Position numbers and translations under genes: made by a program. A stretch of DNA of 15,586 bases from Bacillota bacterium. Its GTDB lineage: Bacteria; Bacillota; Clostridia; Acetivibrionales; JANLFN01. The number at the start of each line of letters is the position of its first letter. Positions within the stretch are counted from its first letter, which is position 1. Below the pieces are notes generated by a model. That model worked only from the letters and a program-made list of their open reading frames with translations. It did no database searches and was not told where the DNA came from. The stretch is taken from positions 1 through 15,586 of the forward strand of contig JAEWTV010000023.1 in assembly GCA_023397675.1 (NCBI GenBank), given 5' to 3'. Shown one piece after another: positions 7,005-14,311 of this stretch.

Positions 7005-7931
7005 TTACGCCTCCTTGCCCATCAGCATAACCATTACTGCTTTTTGAGCATGCATTCTGTTTTCTGCTTCATCAAATATAACTGACTGAGGTCCGTCTAT
7101 AACATCCTCCGTTACCTCATAGCCTCGGTATGCAGGTAGACAGTGGAGGAATATTGCATCTTCATTAGCCTTGGAGAAAAGCTCTCCGTTAACCTGGTAA
7201 GGTGAAAATATCTTTATTCTTTCGGCCTTTTCAGCTTCCTGACCCATGCTAACCCATGTATCTGTATATACAACATCAGCGTTTGCTATTGCTTCTATGG
7301 GGTCTTCGGTAATAATAACCCTGGAACCCTCTTGCTTAGCTGCTTCAACAGCTTGATCTACAATTTCAGGATCGCATTCGTAACCCTTTGGAGCCGCAAC
7401 TGCTATATCCATTCCTACCTTTGAACAGCCATGGAGCAGGGAATGTGCAACGTTGTTACCGTCACCAAGGTATGCCATTTTAAGTCCTTTGAGTTTACCC
7501 TTGTGTTCATAAACAGTAAGCAGGTCAGCAAGAATCTGGCATGGATGCATTAAATCTGTCAAACCGTTTATAACAGGTATGTTGCCATACTTAGCAAGGT
7601 CTTCTACATCACTTTGCTTGAATGTTCTGATCATTATTCCGTCAATATACCTGGACAGAACCTGAGCAGTATCGTAAATCGTTTCTCCTCTTCCAAGCTG
7701 GATATCGTTAGCGCTTAGGAATAATGGATATCCGCCAAGCTGGTACATTCCAACCTCAAAGGATACTCTGGTTCTTGTTGAAGACTTTGTAAATATCATT
7801 CCAAGAGTCTTACCCTTTAAAAGGTGATGTTGGACGCCTTCCTTAAGCTGCTTTTTAAGCTTCTCCGAAAGTTTGAGAATATCTTCTATTTGTTCCTTCG
7901 AAAGATCATTAAGACTGATTAAGTGTTTCAT
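7005..7931 (-). CDS. argF: Ornithine carbamoyltransferase
   Basis: It joins carbamoyl phosphate to ornithine to give citrulline. With the start at 7931 the protein has 308 residues. Carbamoyl-phosphate residues are in STRTR (51-55) and HPCQ (129-132), and the ornithine/active-site loop is HCLPAYRG (263-270). An ATG 15 bases further upstream (7946) is in frame, but GGGGG (7940-7944) is placed correctly to serve the 7931 ATG, and MKHLISLNDLS is the usual family N-terminus. It lies 25 bases after carB. Biosynthetic context (carAB, argC, argD) supports the anabolic ArgF rather than a catabolic ArcB. Confidence 0.95.
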   Translation of the reverse strand: MKHLISLNDLSKEQIEDILKLSEKLKKQLKEGVQHHLLKGKTLGMIFTKSSTRTRVSFEVGMYQLGGYPLFLSANDIQLGRGETIYDTAQVLSRYIDGIMIRTFKQSDVEDLAKYGNIPVINGLTDLMHPCQILADLLTVYEHKGKLKGLKMAYLGDGNNVAHSLLHGCSKVGMDIAVAAPKGYECDPEIVDQAVEAAKQEGSRVIITEDPIEAIANADVVYTDTWVSMGQEAEKAERIKIFSPYQVNGELFSKANEDAIFLHCLPAYRGYEVTEDVIDGPQSVIFDEAENRMHAQKAVMVMLMGKEA

Positions 7932-7956
7932 TTTCTTTACCCCCATTGCACTATAT

Positions 7957-10900
7957 CTATTTTTTTAAAATTGAGTAATCGTTAAGCGCATAAACGTCTG
8001 ATTTGTTTTCGTGTATAAGTTTTTCAAGTACCTCAAGCATGGCACTCATGGTATCAAGGGATGTTATACATGGAACATTGTATTCCATGGCGGTTCTTCT
8101 CAAAAGGAACCCAAGTCTTGAGGATATCTTTCCTCTTGTAGGTGTATTTAGAACAAGAGATATCTTATCATCCTTGATACTGTTGAGAAGCTGGTCATTT
8201 GGAACAAGAGCTACATCTAAACCCGCATTCTTCAAATAAGTACAGGTTTCATTTGATGCCATAAGCTTGAATCCGAAATTTATAAACTTCTTTGCAATAT
8301 CTACACATTCTTCCTTGTCTCTGTCAGCTACAGATATAAGTACATTTCCGCCTGAAGGAATTTTCAGGCCTGAAGCTGTAAATGCTTTATACAGTGCAGT
8401 GTAGAAATCCTTATCAACACCCATGACCTCTCCGGTTGATTTCATTTCAGGTCCCAGGAAGGTATCAACTGTAGTCAGCTTGGCGAAAGAGAATACCGGA
8501 GCCTTAACCGCGTAATATTCGGTCTCAGGTGCAAGGCCTGTTTTATAACCCAAATCCTTAAGCTTTTGACCCATAATAAGTCGTGTTGCTACATTAACCA
8601 TTGGGATTCCTGTTATCTTGCTCATATATGGAACTGTACGGCTGGCTCTTGGGTTTACCTCAATTACATACAGCTTGTTTTGTTTGTCAAGTACGAACTG
8701 GATGTTGAACAAGCCAACCACATGCAGGGCCTTTGCAAGTCTTATGGTGTAATCTGCAATCATATCCTTTGTCTTTTGATCAAGTGTTTTTGAAGGATAA
8801 ATTGCGATACTGTCGCCCGAGTGAACACCGGCTCTTTCGACATGCTCCATTACTCCTGGAATAAGTACGTCTTCTCCATCGCATATTCCGTCTACCTCTA
8901 CTTCTTTACCGGTAATATATTTGTCAATAAGTATCGGATGCTTGTTTGCAAGCTTAACTGCATAGCTCATATACTCATCGAGTGACTTATCATTATATAC
9001 AATTTCCATGGCCCTGCCGCCAAGAACGTAAGAAGGTCTGACGAGAACAGGATAGCCTATTCTGTTTGCAATTGCCTTTGCTTCCTCAACTGAAAATGCT
9101 GTACTGCCCTCTGGAATAGGAATGTCAAGCTCTTCAAGCAACTTGAGGAATTTATCCCTGTCTTCGGCAACATCTATGTCTTCGACTGAAGTTCCAAGTA
9201 TCTTTACGCCTTCGTTGTTAAGCGGAGCTGCAAGGTTTATTGCGGTCTGACCGCCGAACTGTACTATTATTCCAACGGGTTTTTCCTTCTTTATAACATC
9301 AAGTACGCATTCCTTTGTAAGAGGCTCAAAATAAAGCTTGTCGGAGGTGTCGAAATCAGTGCTTACAGTCTCGGGGTTGTTATTAATAATAATTGATTCC
9401 AAACCAAGCTCTTTAAGTGTTTTTACAGAGTGAACACTGCAGTAGTCGAATTCAATACCCTGGCCTATTCTGATAGGACCCGAGCCTATAACCAGCACCT
9501 TATCATTTTCTGTAACCCTTACATCGTCCTTTTCTTCATAAGTCGAGTAGTAGTAGGGAGTTACAGCTTCAAATTCTCCGGCGCAGGTATCAACTATCTT
9601 GTAAACCGGGTTGATTGGGTACTTTTCTCTTAATTCAAGAATCTTTTCAAGGGGAACATTTGCAAGGTTTGCAATATAGGAATCGCCAAAACCTATTTTC
9701 TTTGCCCTTGAATATAAATCATAGTCAAGCCATGCAATACCTGAATTCATAATTTCGTCTGCAAGCTTAACAATTTTTTCAAGTTTCTTGATAAAGAATA
9801 TATCTATACCACTTATGTTTACAATATCCTGAACAGTGAAGCCCTTCTGCAAGGCTTTGCAGATTGCAAATATCCTCTGGTCGTTAGGCTTTTTCAAATA
9901 TCCTGCAAGCTCTTCCTTTGTTTTGTTTTCAAATAAGCTTAAACCAAGCTGATAGTTAAGCTTGATGTCAAGTGAATCAATAGCTTTAAGCAGTGATTCT
10001 TCAAAGGTTCTTCCTATTGCCATAACTTCACCAGTAGCCTTCATCTGTGTACCAAGGCTTCTGTCAGCAGACGGGAATTTGTCAAATGGCCACCTTGGAA
10101 CCTTTGTTACGATATAGTCCAAGGAAGGCTCGAAGCATGCATAAGTATTTTTTGTAACAGAGTTTTTAATTTCATCCAGGTTGAGCCCAATAGCTATTTT
10201 AGCAGCAACCCTTGCAATAGGGTAGCCTGTAGCTTTTGACGCGAGAGCCGAAGAACGGCTTACTCTGGGGTTAACCTCTATTACAACATATTCATAGCTA
10301 TATGGGTTCAAGGCAAACTGTATGTTACAGCCGCCCTTGATATCAAGTTCGCGTATAATCTTAATTGATGCACTTCTCAGCATCTGATATTCAACGTCTG
10401 ACAGAGTCTGGCTTGGAGCCACGACTATACTGTCGCCTGTGTGAACTCCCACAGGGTCGAAGTTTTCCATGTTACAAACTACTATACAGTTGTCAGCATT
10501 GTCCCTTACAACCTCATACTCGATTTCTTTCCAGCCCGCAACGCTCTGCTCAAGCAATACCTGGCTGATCATGCTGAGTTTGAGGCCTTTTCCGCATATA
10601 TAGATAAATTCATCCATATTGTTTGCTATACCGCCGCCTGTACCTCCAAGGGTATAAGCAGGCCTGATAATTATAGGAAAACCGATTTCTTCGGCAAATG
10701 CCACAGCATCCTTAAGGGTCGTTACGATAGCACTGTGAGGAACCTTTTCGTTTATTTGCTGCATTGTGTTTTTGAAAAGCTCCCTGTCTTCGGCCTTTTT
10801 GATGGATTTCAAAGAGGTTCCGAGAAGCTCGATTCCCATTTCATCAAGAATGCCGTCACCTGCGAGCTCAACAGCCATATTAAGACCTGTCTGGCCTCCA

Positions 10901-11169
10901 AGTGAAGCTAGTATGCCATCGGGTTTTTCCTTTTTTATTATCTTTTTTACAAATTCAAGAGTGATTGGTTCTATATATACTCTGTCTGCAGCTTCCTTAT
11001 CCGTCATTATTGTTGCAGGGTTGCTGTTGATAAGTACAACTTCAACGCCTTCCTCACGAAGGGATTTACAGGCCTGTGAGCCTGAGTAGTCGAATTCTGC
11101 AGCCTGACCAATAATTATCGGACCTGAACCTATAACAAGAACTTTTTTTATATTATCCCTTTTTGGCAT
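7957..11169 (-). CDS. carB: Carbamoyl-phosphate synthase, large subunit
   Basis: At 1070 residues it has the full length of CarB. It makes carbamoyl phosphate from ammonia, bicarbonate and two ATP, taking ammonia from CarA. The duplicated halves are plain: GSGPIIIGQAAEFDYSG (14-30) and GSGPIRIGQGIEFDYC (562-577) open each nucleotide-binding half. RPAYTLGG (169-176) and RPSYVLGG (711-718), and IEVNPRVSRS (297-306) and IEVNPRASRT (836-845), are the paired ATP-grasp motifs. Residues about 935-1070 form the regulatory MGS-like domain. ATG 11169 follows GGAGGT (11173-11178). It serves arginine synthesis here; whether the cell has a separate pyrimidine copy cannot be seen. Confidence 0.97.
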   Translation of the reverse strand: MPKRDNIKKVLVIGSGPIIIGQAAEFDYSGSQACKSLREEGVEVVLINSNPATIMTDKEAADRVYIEPITLEFVKKIIKKEKPDGILASLGGQTGLNMAVELAGDGILDEMGIELLGTSLKSIKKAEDRELFKNTMQQINEKVPHSAIVTTLKDAVAFAEEIGFPIIIRPAYTLGGTGGGIANNMDEFIYICGKGLKLSMISQVLLEQSVAGWKEIEYEVVRDNADNCIVVCNMENFDPVGVHTGDSIVVAPSQTLSDVEYQMLRSASIKIIRELDIKGGCNIQFALNPYSYEYVVIEVNPRVSRSSALASKATGYPIARVAAKIAIGLNLDEIKNSVTKNTYACFEPSLDYIVTKVPRWPFDKFPSADRSLGTQMKATGEVMAIGRTFEESLLKAIDSLDIKLNYQLGLSLFENKTKEELAGYLKKPNDQRIFAICKALQKGFTVQDIVNISGIDIFFIKKLEKIVKLADEIMNSGIAWLDYDLYSRAKKIGFGDSYIANLANVPLEKILELREKYPINPVYKIVDTCAGEFEAVTPYYYSTYEEKDDVRVTENDKVLVIGSGPIRIGQGIEFDYCSVHSVKTLKELGLESIIINNNPETVSTDFDTSDKLYFEPLTKECVLDVIKKEKPVGIIVQFGGQTAINLAAPLNNEGVKILGTSVEDIDVAEDRDKFLKLLEELDIPIPEGSTAFSVEEAKAIANRIGYPVLVRPSYVLGGRAMEIVYNDKSLDEYMSYAVKLANKHPILIDKYITGKEVEVDGICDGEDVLIPGVMEHVERAGVHSGDSIAIYPSKTLDQKTKDMIADYTIRLAKALHVVGLFNIQFVLDKQNKLYVIEVNPRASRTVPYMSKITGIPMVNVATRLIMGQKLKDLGYKTGLAPETEYYAVKAPVFSFAKLTTVDTFLGPEMKSTGEVMGVDKDFYTALYKAFTASGLKIPSGGNVLISVADRDKEECVDIAKKFINFGFKLMASNETCTYLKNAGLDVALVPNDQLLNSIKDDKISLVLNTPTRGKISSRLGFLLRRTAMEYNVPCITSLDTMSAMLEVLEKLIHENKSDVYALNDYSILKK

Positions 11170-11400
11170 ATGACCTCCACGAAATCAGTTGATAGTGTAC
11201 AATTGACAATGTACAGTTGCCCGCTGTCAAAAGCCACATCAACAATGAGTTGATTATCTATTCTATTTAACTATTTCATTTTGTTTGATCAAATTTTTTC
11301 TATTTAAAATCTTTTAACTGTAACTTGTATTGTAAACTGTAAACTTGTTTTTCTAGTTGCTTTTAACTATAAATTGTACACCCTAAACTGTACACTGATG
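11170..11400. repeat. carA-carB gap with degenerate TGTACA/AACTGTA repeats
   Basis: The 231-bp spacer is long for neighbouring carAB genes. It contains several loosely related units on the plus strand: GTGTACAATTG..AATGTACAGTT (11195-11218), AACTGTAACTTG..GTAAACTG (11316-11347) and AACTATAAATTGTACA..AAACTGTACACT (11365-11396). TGTACA is self-complementary, so the units can pair with each other. A small hairpin ATCAAC/GTTGAT also lies near 11238-11254. No ORF, ARG box or clear terminator is visible, so carA and carB are probably still co-transcribed. Confidence 0.45.
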
Positions 11401-12459
11401 TTATTCCATCATCTTTACAAAATCATCGAATATATATGCTGAATCCTGAGGGCCGGGAGCAGCTTCGGGGTGGTACTGAACGCTTAGTATAGGCATTGTG
11501 TTGTGACGGAAGCCTTCTACAGTTTCATCATTAACATTCAAGTGAGTTATTGTTATATCCTTGCTGAAATCCTTTGTGAGAGCATAGTTATGGTTTTGCG
11601 AGGTAACGTAGCAGCGTCCTGTTATAAAGTCTTTTACAGGGTGGTTGCCTCCGTGATGCCCGAATTTCAGCTTATAGGTGGTTCCCCCAAGTGAAAGACC
11701 CAGTAACTGATGCCCAAGGCATATTCCCAGAATCGGTTTCTTGCCGAGCAGTTTAACTATTGTTGCTTTTACTGAAGGGAGATCCATCGGGTCCCCAGGG
11801 CCGTTTGACAGAAGTATCCCATCAGGCTCATAACTCATAATTTCTTCATATGAAGAAAACGCCGGCAGAATGTATATATCACAATTCCTTTTTTCAAGTG
11901 AACGTACAATATTATATTTAACACCAAAGTCCATAAGAACGACTTTTTTGCCCGTTCCCGGTCTATGGACAGGCTTTTTTGTTGTTACTTCCATAACAAG
12001 GCTTCTGCTTTCATCCTTCCTTGATTTGAGCTTTTCAAGGAGAATATCTACGTTTCCGCATTCGGTGGAGATTATTCCCGACATGCTTCCGAAATTCCTG
12101 ATATGCTGGGTAAGGGCTCTTGTATCAATACCCTTTATACCGACTATTCCATGCTTTTTAAAGTATTCGTCGGGGTGAATGCTGTATCTCCAGTTGTTGG
12201 GAGCATCACAGAGTTCTTTTACTATAAAGCCCTGAACATGAGGCCTGTAGGATTCATTATCTGAATCATTAAAGCCGTAATTACCTATAAGAGGGTAAGT
12301 CATTGTAACTATCTGACCATTGTATGAAGGGTCAGTGGTTATCTCCTGATAACCGGTCATACATGTATTAAATACTACCTCTCCGGTGGTTTCGCCGTCA
12401 TATCCGAATGCCTCACCGGGAAAATATGTTCCGTCTTCCAGGACCAGTACTGACTTCAT
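11401..12459 (-). CDS. carA: Carbamoyl-phosphate synthase, small (glutaminase) subunit
   Basis: It hydrolyses glutamine and passes ammonia to CarB. The protein has 352 residues. The N-terminal CPSase small-chain domain (1-150) includes EVVFNTCMTGYQEITTDPSY (27-46). The class I amidotransferase domain (170-352) has LSNGPGDP (217-224), nucleophile Cys247 in GICLGHQLLG, and His330/Glu332 in SVQYHPEA. ATG 12459 is preceded by AAGGAGAG. The distance from argD is 260 bp, filled mostly by repeat copy 2, and no promoter or ARG box of its own is apparent, so transcription most likely comes through from argD. Confidence 0.97.
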   Translation of the reverse strand: MKSVLVLEDGTYFPGEAFGYDGETTGEVVFNTCMTGYQEITTDPSYNGQIVTMTYPLIGNYGFNDSDNESYRPHVQGFIVKELCDAPNNWRYSIHPDEYFKKHGIVGIKGIDTRALTQHIRNFGSMSGIISTECGNVDILLEKLKSRKDESRSLVMEVTTKKPVHRPGTGKKVVLMDFGVKYNIVRSLEKRNCDIYILPAFSSYEEIMSYEPDGILLSNGPGDPMDLPSVKATIVKLLGKKPILGICLGHQLLGLSLGGTTYKLKFGHHGGNHPVKDFITGRCYVTSQNHNYALTKDFSKDITITHLNVNDETVEGFRHNTMPILSVQYHPEAAPGPQDSAYIFDDFVKMME

Positions 12460-12493
12460 CTGAACTCTCCTTAAAAAAATTGTTTAGTGTATT

Positions 12494-12698
12494 CGGTTGA
12501 TTTATTTTGAGAAAGAACCTACATGGAGAGGTTGTAGAGCCTGTTAATCAGAGCTAAGATCAGCAAATTCACTGTTTGAGATGAATGGTTACCTAAAATC
12601 AATTCTTGTACCATTCATCGAGTTTGAATTTGCCTTAGCTGAATTTACAGGGTCTAAACCTTGGAATGTGCGAGTTCTTGAGCAAAATAAATCAACCG
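12494..12698 (-). repeat. Repeat element copy 2: 205-bp palindromic MITE-like element in the arginine operon
   Basis: The ends are 25-base inverted repeats (12494-12518 and 12674-12698) with 22 of 25 matches, outer ends CGGTTGATTTATTTTG and its complement. The similarity runs out to a TA on each side (12490-12491 and 12701-12702), compatible with a TA target duplication as in IS630/mariner-type elements. Between the ends the element is one imperfect palindrome, with the best arm pairing GATGAATGGT (12581-12590) with ACCATTCATC near the centre. The arm near argD carries the 47-base core shared with copy 1. It begins 21 bases after the argD stop. No transposase is encoded. Confidence 0.8.
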
Positions 12699-12719
12699 GA
12701 TAAACATTTAATATACTAT

Positions 12720-13922
12720 TTACTTATCATACTCCGAAAGAACCTTAGCAAGCACTGTTATAAAGCCATCTATATCTTCCTTACTGATTATCAAAGGCGG
12801 TACGACCCTGAAAATGCTTGTTCCAATGCTTCCGACAAGATAACCCTGATCCATAAGCTTTGATTGAATTTCCTTTGCCTTTTCAACTGACAGATGTATA
12901 CCTATCATGAGGCCTATTCCGCGGATTTCAGAGATGCTGTTGTGCTTTGCTTTCAATTCCTGAAGCTTTTCTTTAAAGTAGCTGCCCATTTTAGCAGCGT
13001 TTTCGACAACTCCGTCATTGAGCAAAACATCCATTACTGCAAGCCCTGCAGCACAAGCGAGTGGACCTCCGCCAAAGGTTGAACCGTGGTCTCCTGGCTC
13101 AAATGCCTTGGCTACATGTTCCTTTGCACATATCGCACCCATTGGGACTCCGCCGGCAATTCCCTTGGCAAGAGTAAATATGTCAGGTTCTATACCGTAA
13201 TTCTCATAACCAAAAAGCTTACCTGTCCTTCCCATACCGGTTTGCACTTCATCAATTATAAGCAATATACCGTTGTCATCACAAAGCTTTCTTACGGCTT
13301 GCATATATTCCATAGTCGTCGGATATACACCGCTTTCACCTTGTATTACCTCAAGCATTATAGCACAGGTTTTAGATGAAATAGCCCCTTTAAGAGCTTC
13401 TATATCATTTATCGGTACATGCACGAAGCTTGGTGTCAGAGGATGATAAGGCTTCTGGTATTTAGTCTGACCTGTAGCGGCTACAGTTGCAAGAGTCCTT
13501 CCGTGGAAGGAATTTTTTAAAGTTATTATTTCATATTTATCCGCAATACCTTGTTTATAGAAATAAATCCTTGCAAGCTTAATGGCTGCTTCGTTTGCTT
13601 CTCCGCCGCTGTTGGAGAAGAATATTCTGTCCGCGCATGAGTTTTCAACAAGGAGCTTTGCAAGCTTAGCCTGTTGTTCTACATAGTAAACATTGGAACA
13701 GTGTAGAAACTTTTCGGCCTGATCCTTTATAGCTTTGACAAGCTTTGGATGGGCATGACCAAGATCACTTACAGCTATACCTGCAAAAAAGTCATAATAC
13801 TTTTTGCCTTCTATATCCCATATGTTGATTCCCTTGCCATAATCAAAGCAAACCGGGATTCTGTCTCCGAATGTATTCATAAAGTACTTTTTATCAAGGT
13901 CAATTACTTCTTTAATCTTCAT
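12720..13922 (-). CDS. argD: Acetylornithine aminotransferase
   Basis: This PLP enzyme moves an amino group from glutamate to N-acetylglutamate semialdehyde, giving N-acetylornithine. With the start at 13922 it has 400 residues. PLP is held by Lys253 in TLAKGIAGG, Asp224 in IIDEVQTG and the phosphate loop SGGEAN (105-110). FHGRT (139-143) and GSTFGG (280-285) are further class III aminotransferase motifs. The reading frame extends upstream to a TTG at 13943, but ATG 13922 has GGAGG (13929-13933) six bases before it and gives the normal N-terminus, while the upstream codons lie in hairpin sequence. It is first in the long arginine operon, behind a structured leader and an ArgR operator. Confidence 0.95.
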   Translation of the reverse strand: MKIKEVIDLDKKYFMNTFGDRIPVCFDYGKGINIWDIEGKKYYDFFAGIAVSDLGHAHPKLVKAIKDQAEKFLHCSNVYYVEQQAKLAKLLVENSCADRIFFSNSGGEANEAAIKLARIYFYKQGIADKYEIITLKNSFHGRTLATVAATGQTKYQKPYHPLTPSFVHVPINDIEALKGAISSKTCAIMLEVIQGESGVYPTTMEYMQAVRKLCDDNGILLIIDEVQTGMGRTGKLFGYENYGIEPDIFTLAKGIAGGVPMGAICAKEHVAKAFEPGDHGSTFGGGPLACAAGLAVMDVLLNDGVVENAAKMGSYFKEKLQELKAKHNSISEIRGIGLMIGIHLSVEKAKEIQSKLMDQGYLVGSIGTSIFRVVPPLIISKEDIDGFITVLAKVLSEYDK

Positions 13923-13974
13923 TTTTAACCTCCATGTCCCCAATGTGCCAAATGAATCGTCTCATTGGGCACAC

Positions 13975-13994
13975 AAAAAGTGTTAACACTTTTT
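13975..13994 (-). terminator. Perfect 20-base palindrome in the argD leader, weak terminator-like
   Basis: AAAAAGTGTTAACACTTTTT reads the same on both strands and folds to an 8-bp stem with a UUAA loop, ending in five Us. The stem is A-T rich, so it would be a weak intrinsic terminator, but its place after the leader ORF and before argD fits an attenuator or pause site. Function is inferred. Confidence 0.35.
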
Positions 13995-14038
13995 TATGGG
14001 GTTAAATTTATTTTTATTGCACCTGCCATTGTTTTGTT

Positions 14039-14086
14039 TCACAAAACTGGCAGATGTGCATTAGCTCTCAGACTAAAGTCTTTCAT
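14039..14086 (-). CDS. Candidate 15-residue leader peptide upstream of argD
   Basis: A short ORF encodes MKDFSLRANAHLPVL. It has a strong purine-rich SD (six Gs, 14093-14098) six bases before the ATG, better than many real genes here. It starts about 24 bases after the predicted transcription start and ends at a TGA placed in the loop of hairpin B. It holds one arginine codon (AGA, residue 7) and a proline near the end, so it is not a classic run-of-codons attenuator but could be an arrest-type peptide. The frame is open further upstream (to 14257), but that part crosses the promoter and operator and has no SD. Translation is inferred; no homologue is recognised. Confidence 0.5.
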   Translation of the reverse strand: MKDFSLRANAHLPVL

Positions 14087-14113
14087 GCTAATCCCCCCTA
14101 CAATTTCATATTC

Positions 14114-14147
14114 ATAATTATACATAGAAATGTATAAAAATGCAATA
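14114..14147 (-). promoter_or_regulatory. ArgR operator (two ARG boxes) overlapping the argD promoter
   Basis: Two adjoining ARG-box-like palindromes, TTGCATTTTTATACATT and TATGTATAATTATGAATA on the minus strand, are about 21 bp apart centre to centre, as expected for ArgR hexamer binding. They contain a -10 TATAAT (14117-14122) 17 bases from a partial -35 TTGCAT (14140-14145), so a bound repressor would cover the promoter. The 34-bp block is identical to the one upstream of argB. Confidence 0.8.
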
Positions 14148-14168
14148 TTAAATATGGGTCTTTTAAAA

Positions 14169-14251
14169 AATCTTACATTATTAATATATATTTTACTGTT
14201 ATAATGCTTTAAAATCAATGACTTTGGGCACTTTATGCATAATGTAAGATT
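14169..14251. repeat. 13-bp perfect inverted repeat flanking the region upstream of the argD promoter
   Basis: AATCTTACATTAT (14169-14181) is the exact reverse complement of ATAATGTAAGATT (14239-14251), with 57 bp between. It lies between the argB terminator and the argD operator. It could be a paired regulator site, a footprint of a small insertion, or a large-looped RNA stem if argB transcripts read through. Confidence 0.5.
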
Positions 14252-14261
14252 ATACAATCCT

Positions 14262-14293
14262 AAAATAAAAAGTGGCAGTCATAAGACTGCCAC
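14262..14293 (-). terminator. Intrinsic terminator after argB
   Basis: On the minus strand a perfect 9-bp GC-rich stem, GTGGCAGTC/GACTGCCAC, closes a 4-base loop (14281-14284) and is followed by TTTTTATTTT. It begins 18 bases past the argB stop. It makes argB a separate transcript from argD and the genes beyond. Confidence 0.92.
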
Positions 14294-14311
14294 CCTATAT
14301 TAAAACTTATA

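Larger units (their letters stand above)
13934..14110 (-). promoter_or_regulatory. Structured 5' leader of the argD operon
   Basis: From the predicted start near 14110 to the argD SD the RNA can form four hairpins. A: ATTAGC/GCTAAT (14060-14092) with an inner AGAC/GTCT stem, holding the start codon of a small ORF. B: 14019-14059, 16 pairs with two 2-base bulges, containing the last codons and stop of that ORF in stem and loop. C: the palindrome 13975-13994. D: 13944-13973, 11 of 12 pairs, ending 10 bases before the argD SD. A and B are directly adjacent, as are C and D. CCCAATG (13963-13969) can instead pair with CATTGGG (13938-13944), competing with D. This much structure suggests attenuation or a riboswitch-like role; I recognise no known riboswitch class. 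Confidence 0.6.

Noticed and set aside
7932..7946. Upstream ATG of argF adding five residues
   Set aside because: Its own SD is poor, and the GGGGG right after it is correctly placed for the ATG at 7931.
10441..11089. Two longer plus-strand frames opposite the 5' part of carB
   Set aside because: They are antisense to highly conserved CarB motifs and look like a codon-bias by-product.
12579..12702. Plus-strand frame of about 40 codons across repeat copy 2 starting MNGYLKSILVPF
   Set aside because: It has no SD, and in copy 1 the matching frame is broken by a stop within the shared core, so the conservation is not of a protein.
13923..13943. TTG start giving argD seven extra residues
   Set aside because: The extra codons include hairpin and SD sequence; ATG 13922 has a well-spaced GGAGG and the normal family N-terminus.
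14039..14257. A 72-codon minus-strand frame ending at the leader-peptide stop
   Set aside because: Its upstream two thirds cross the ArgR operator and the argD promoter, the composition is random AT-rich, and it has no SD; only the last 15 codons have a proper start.
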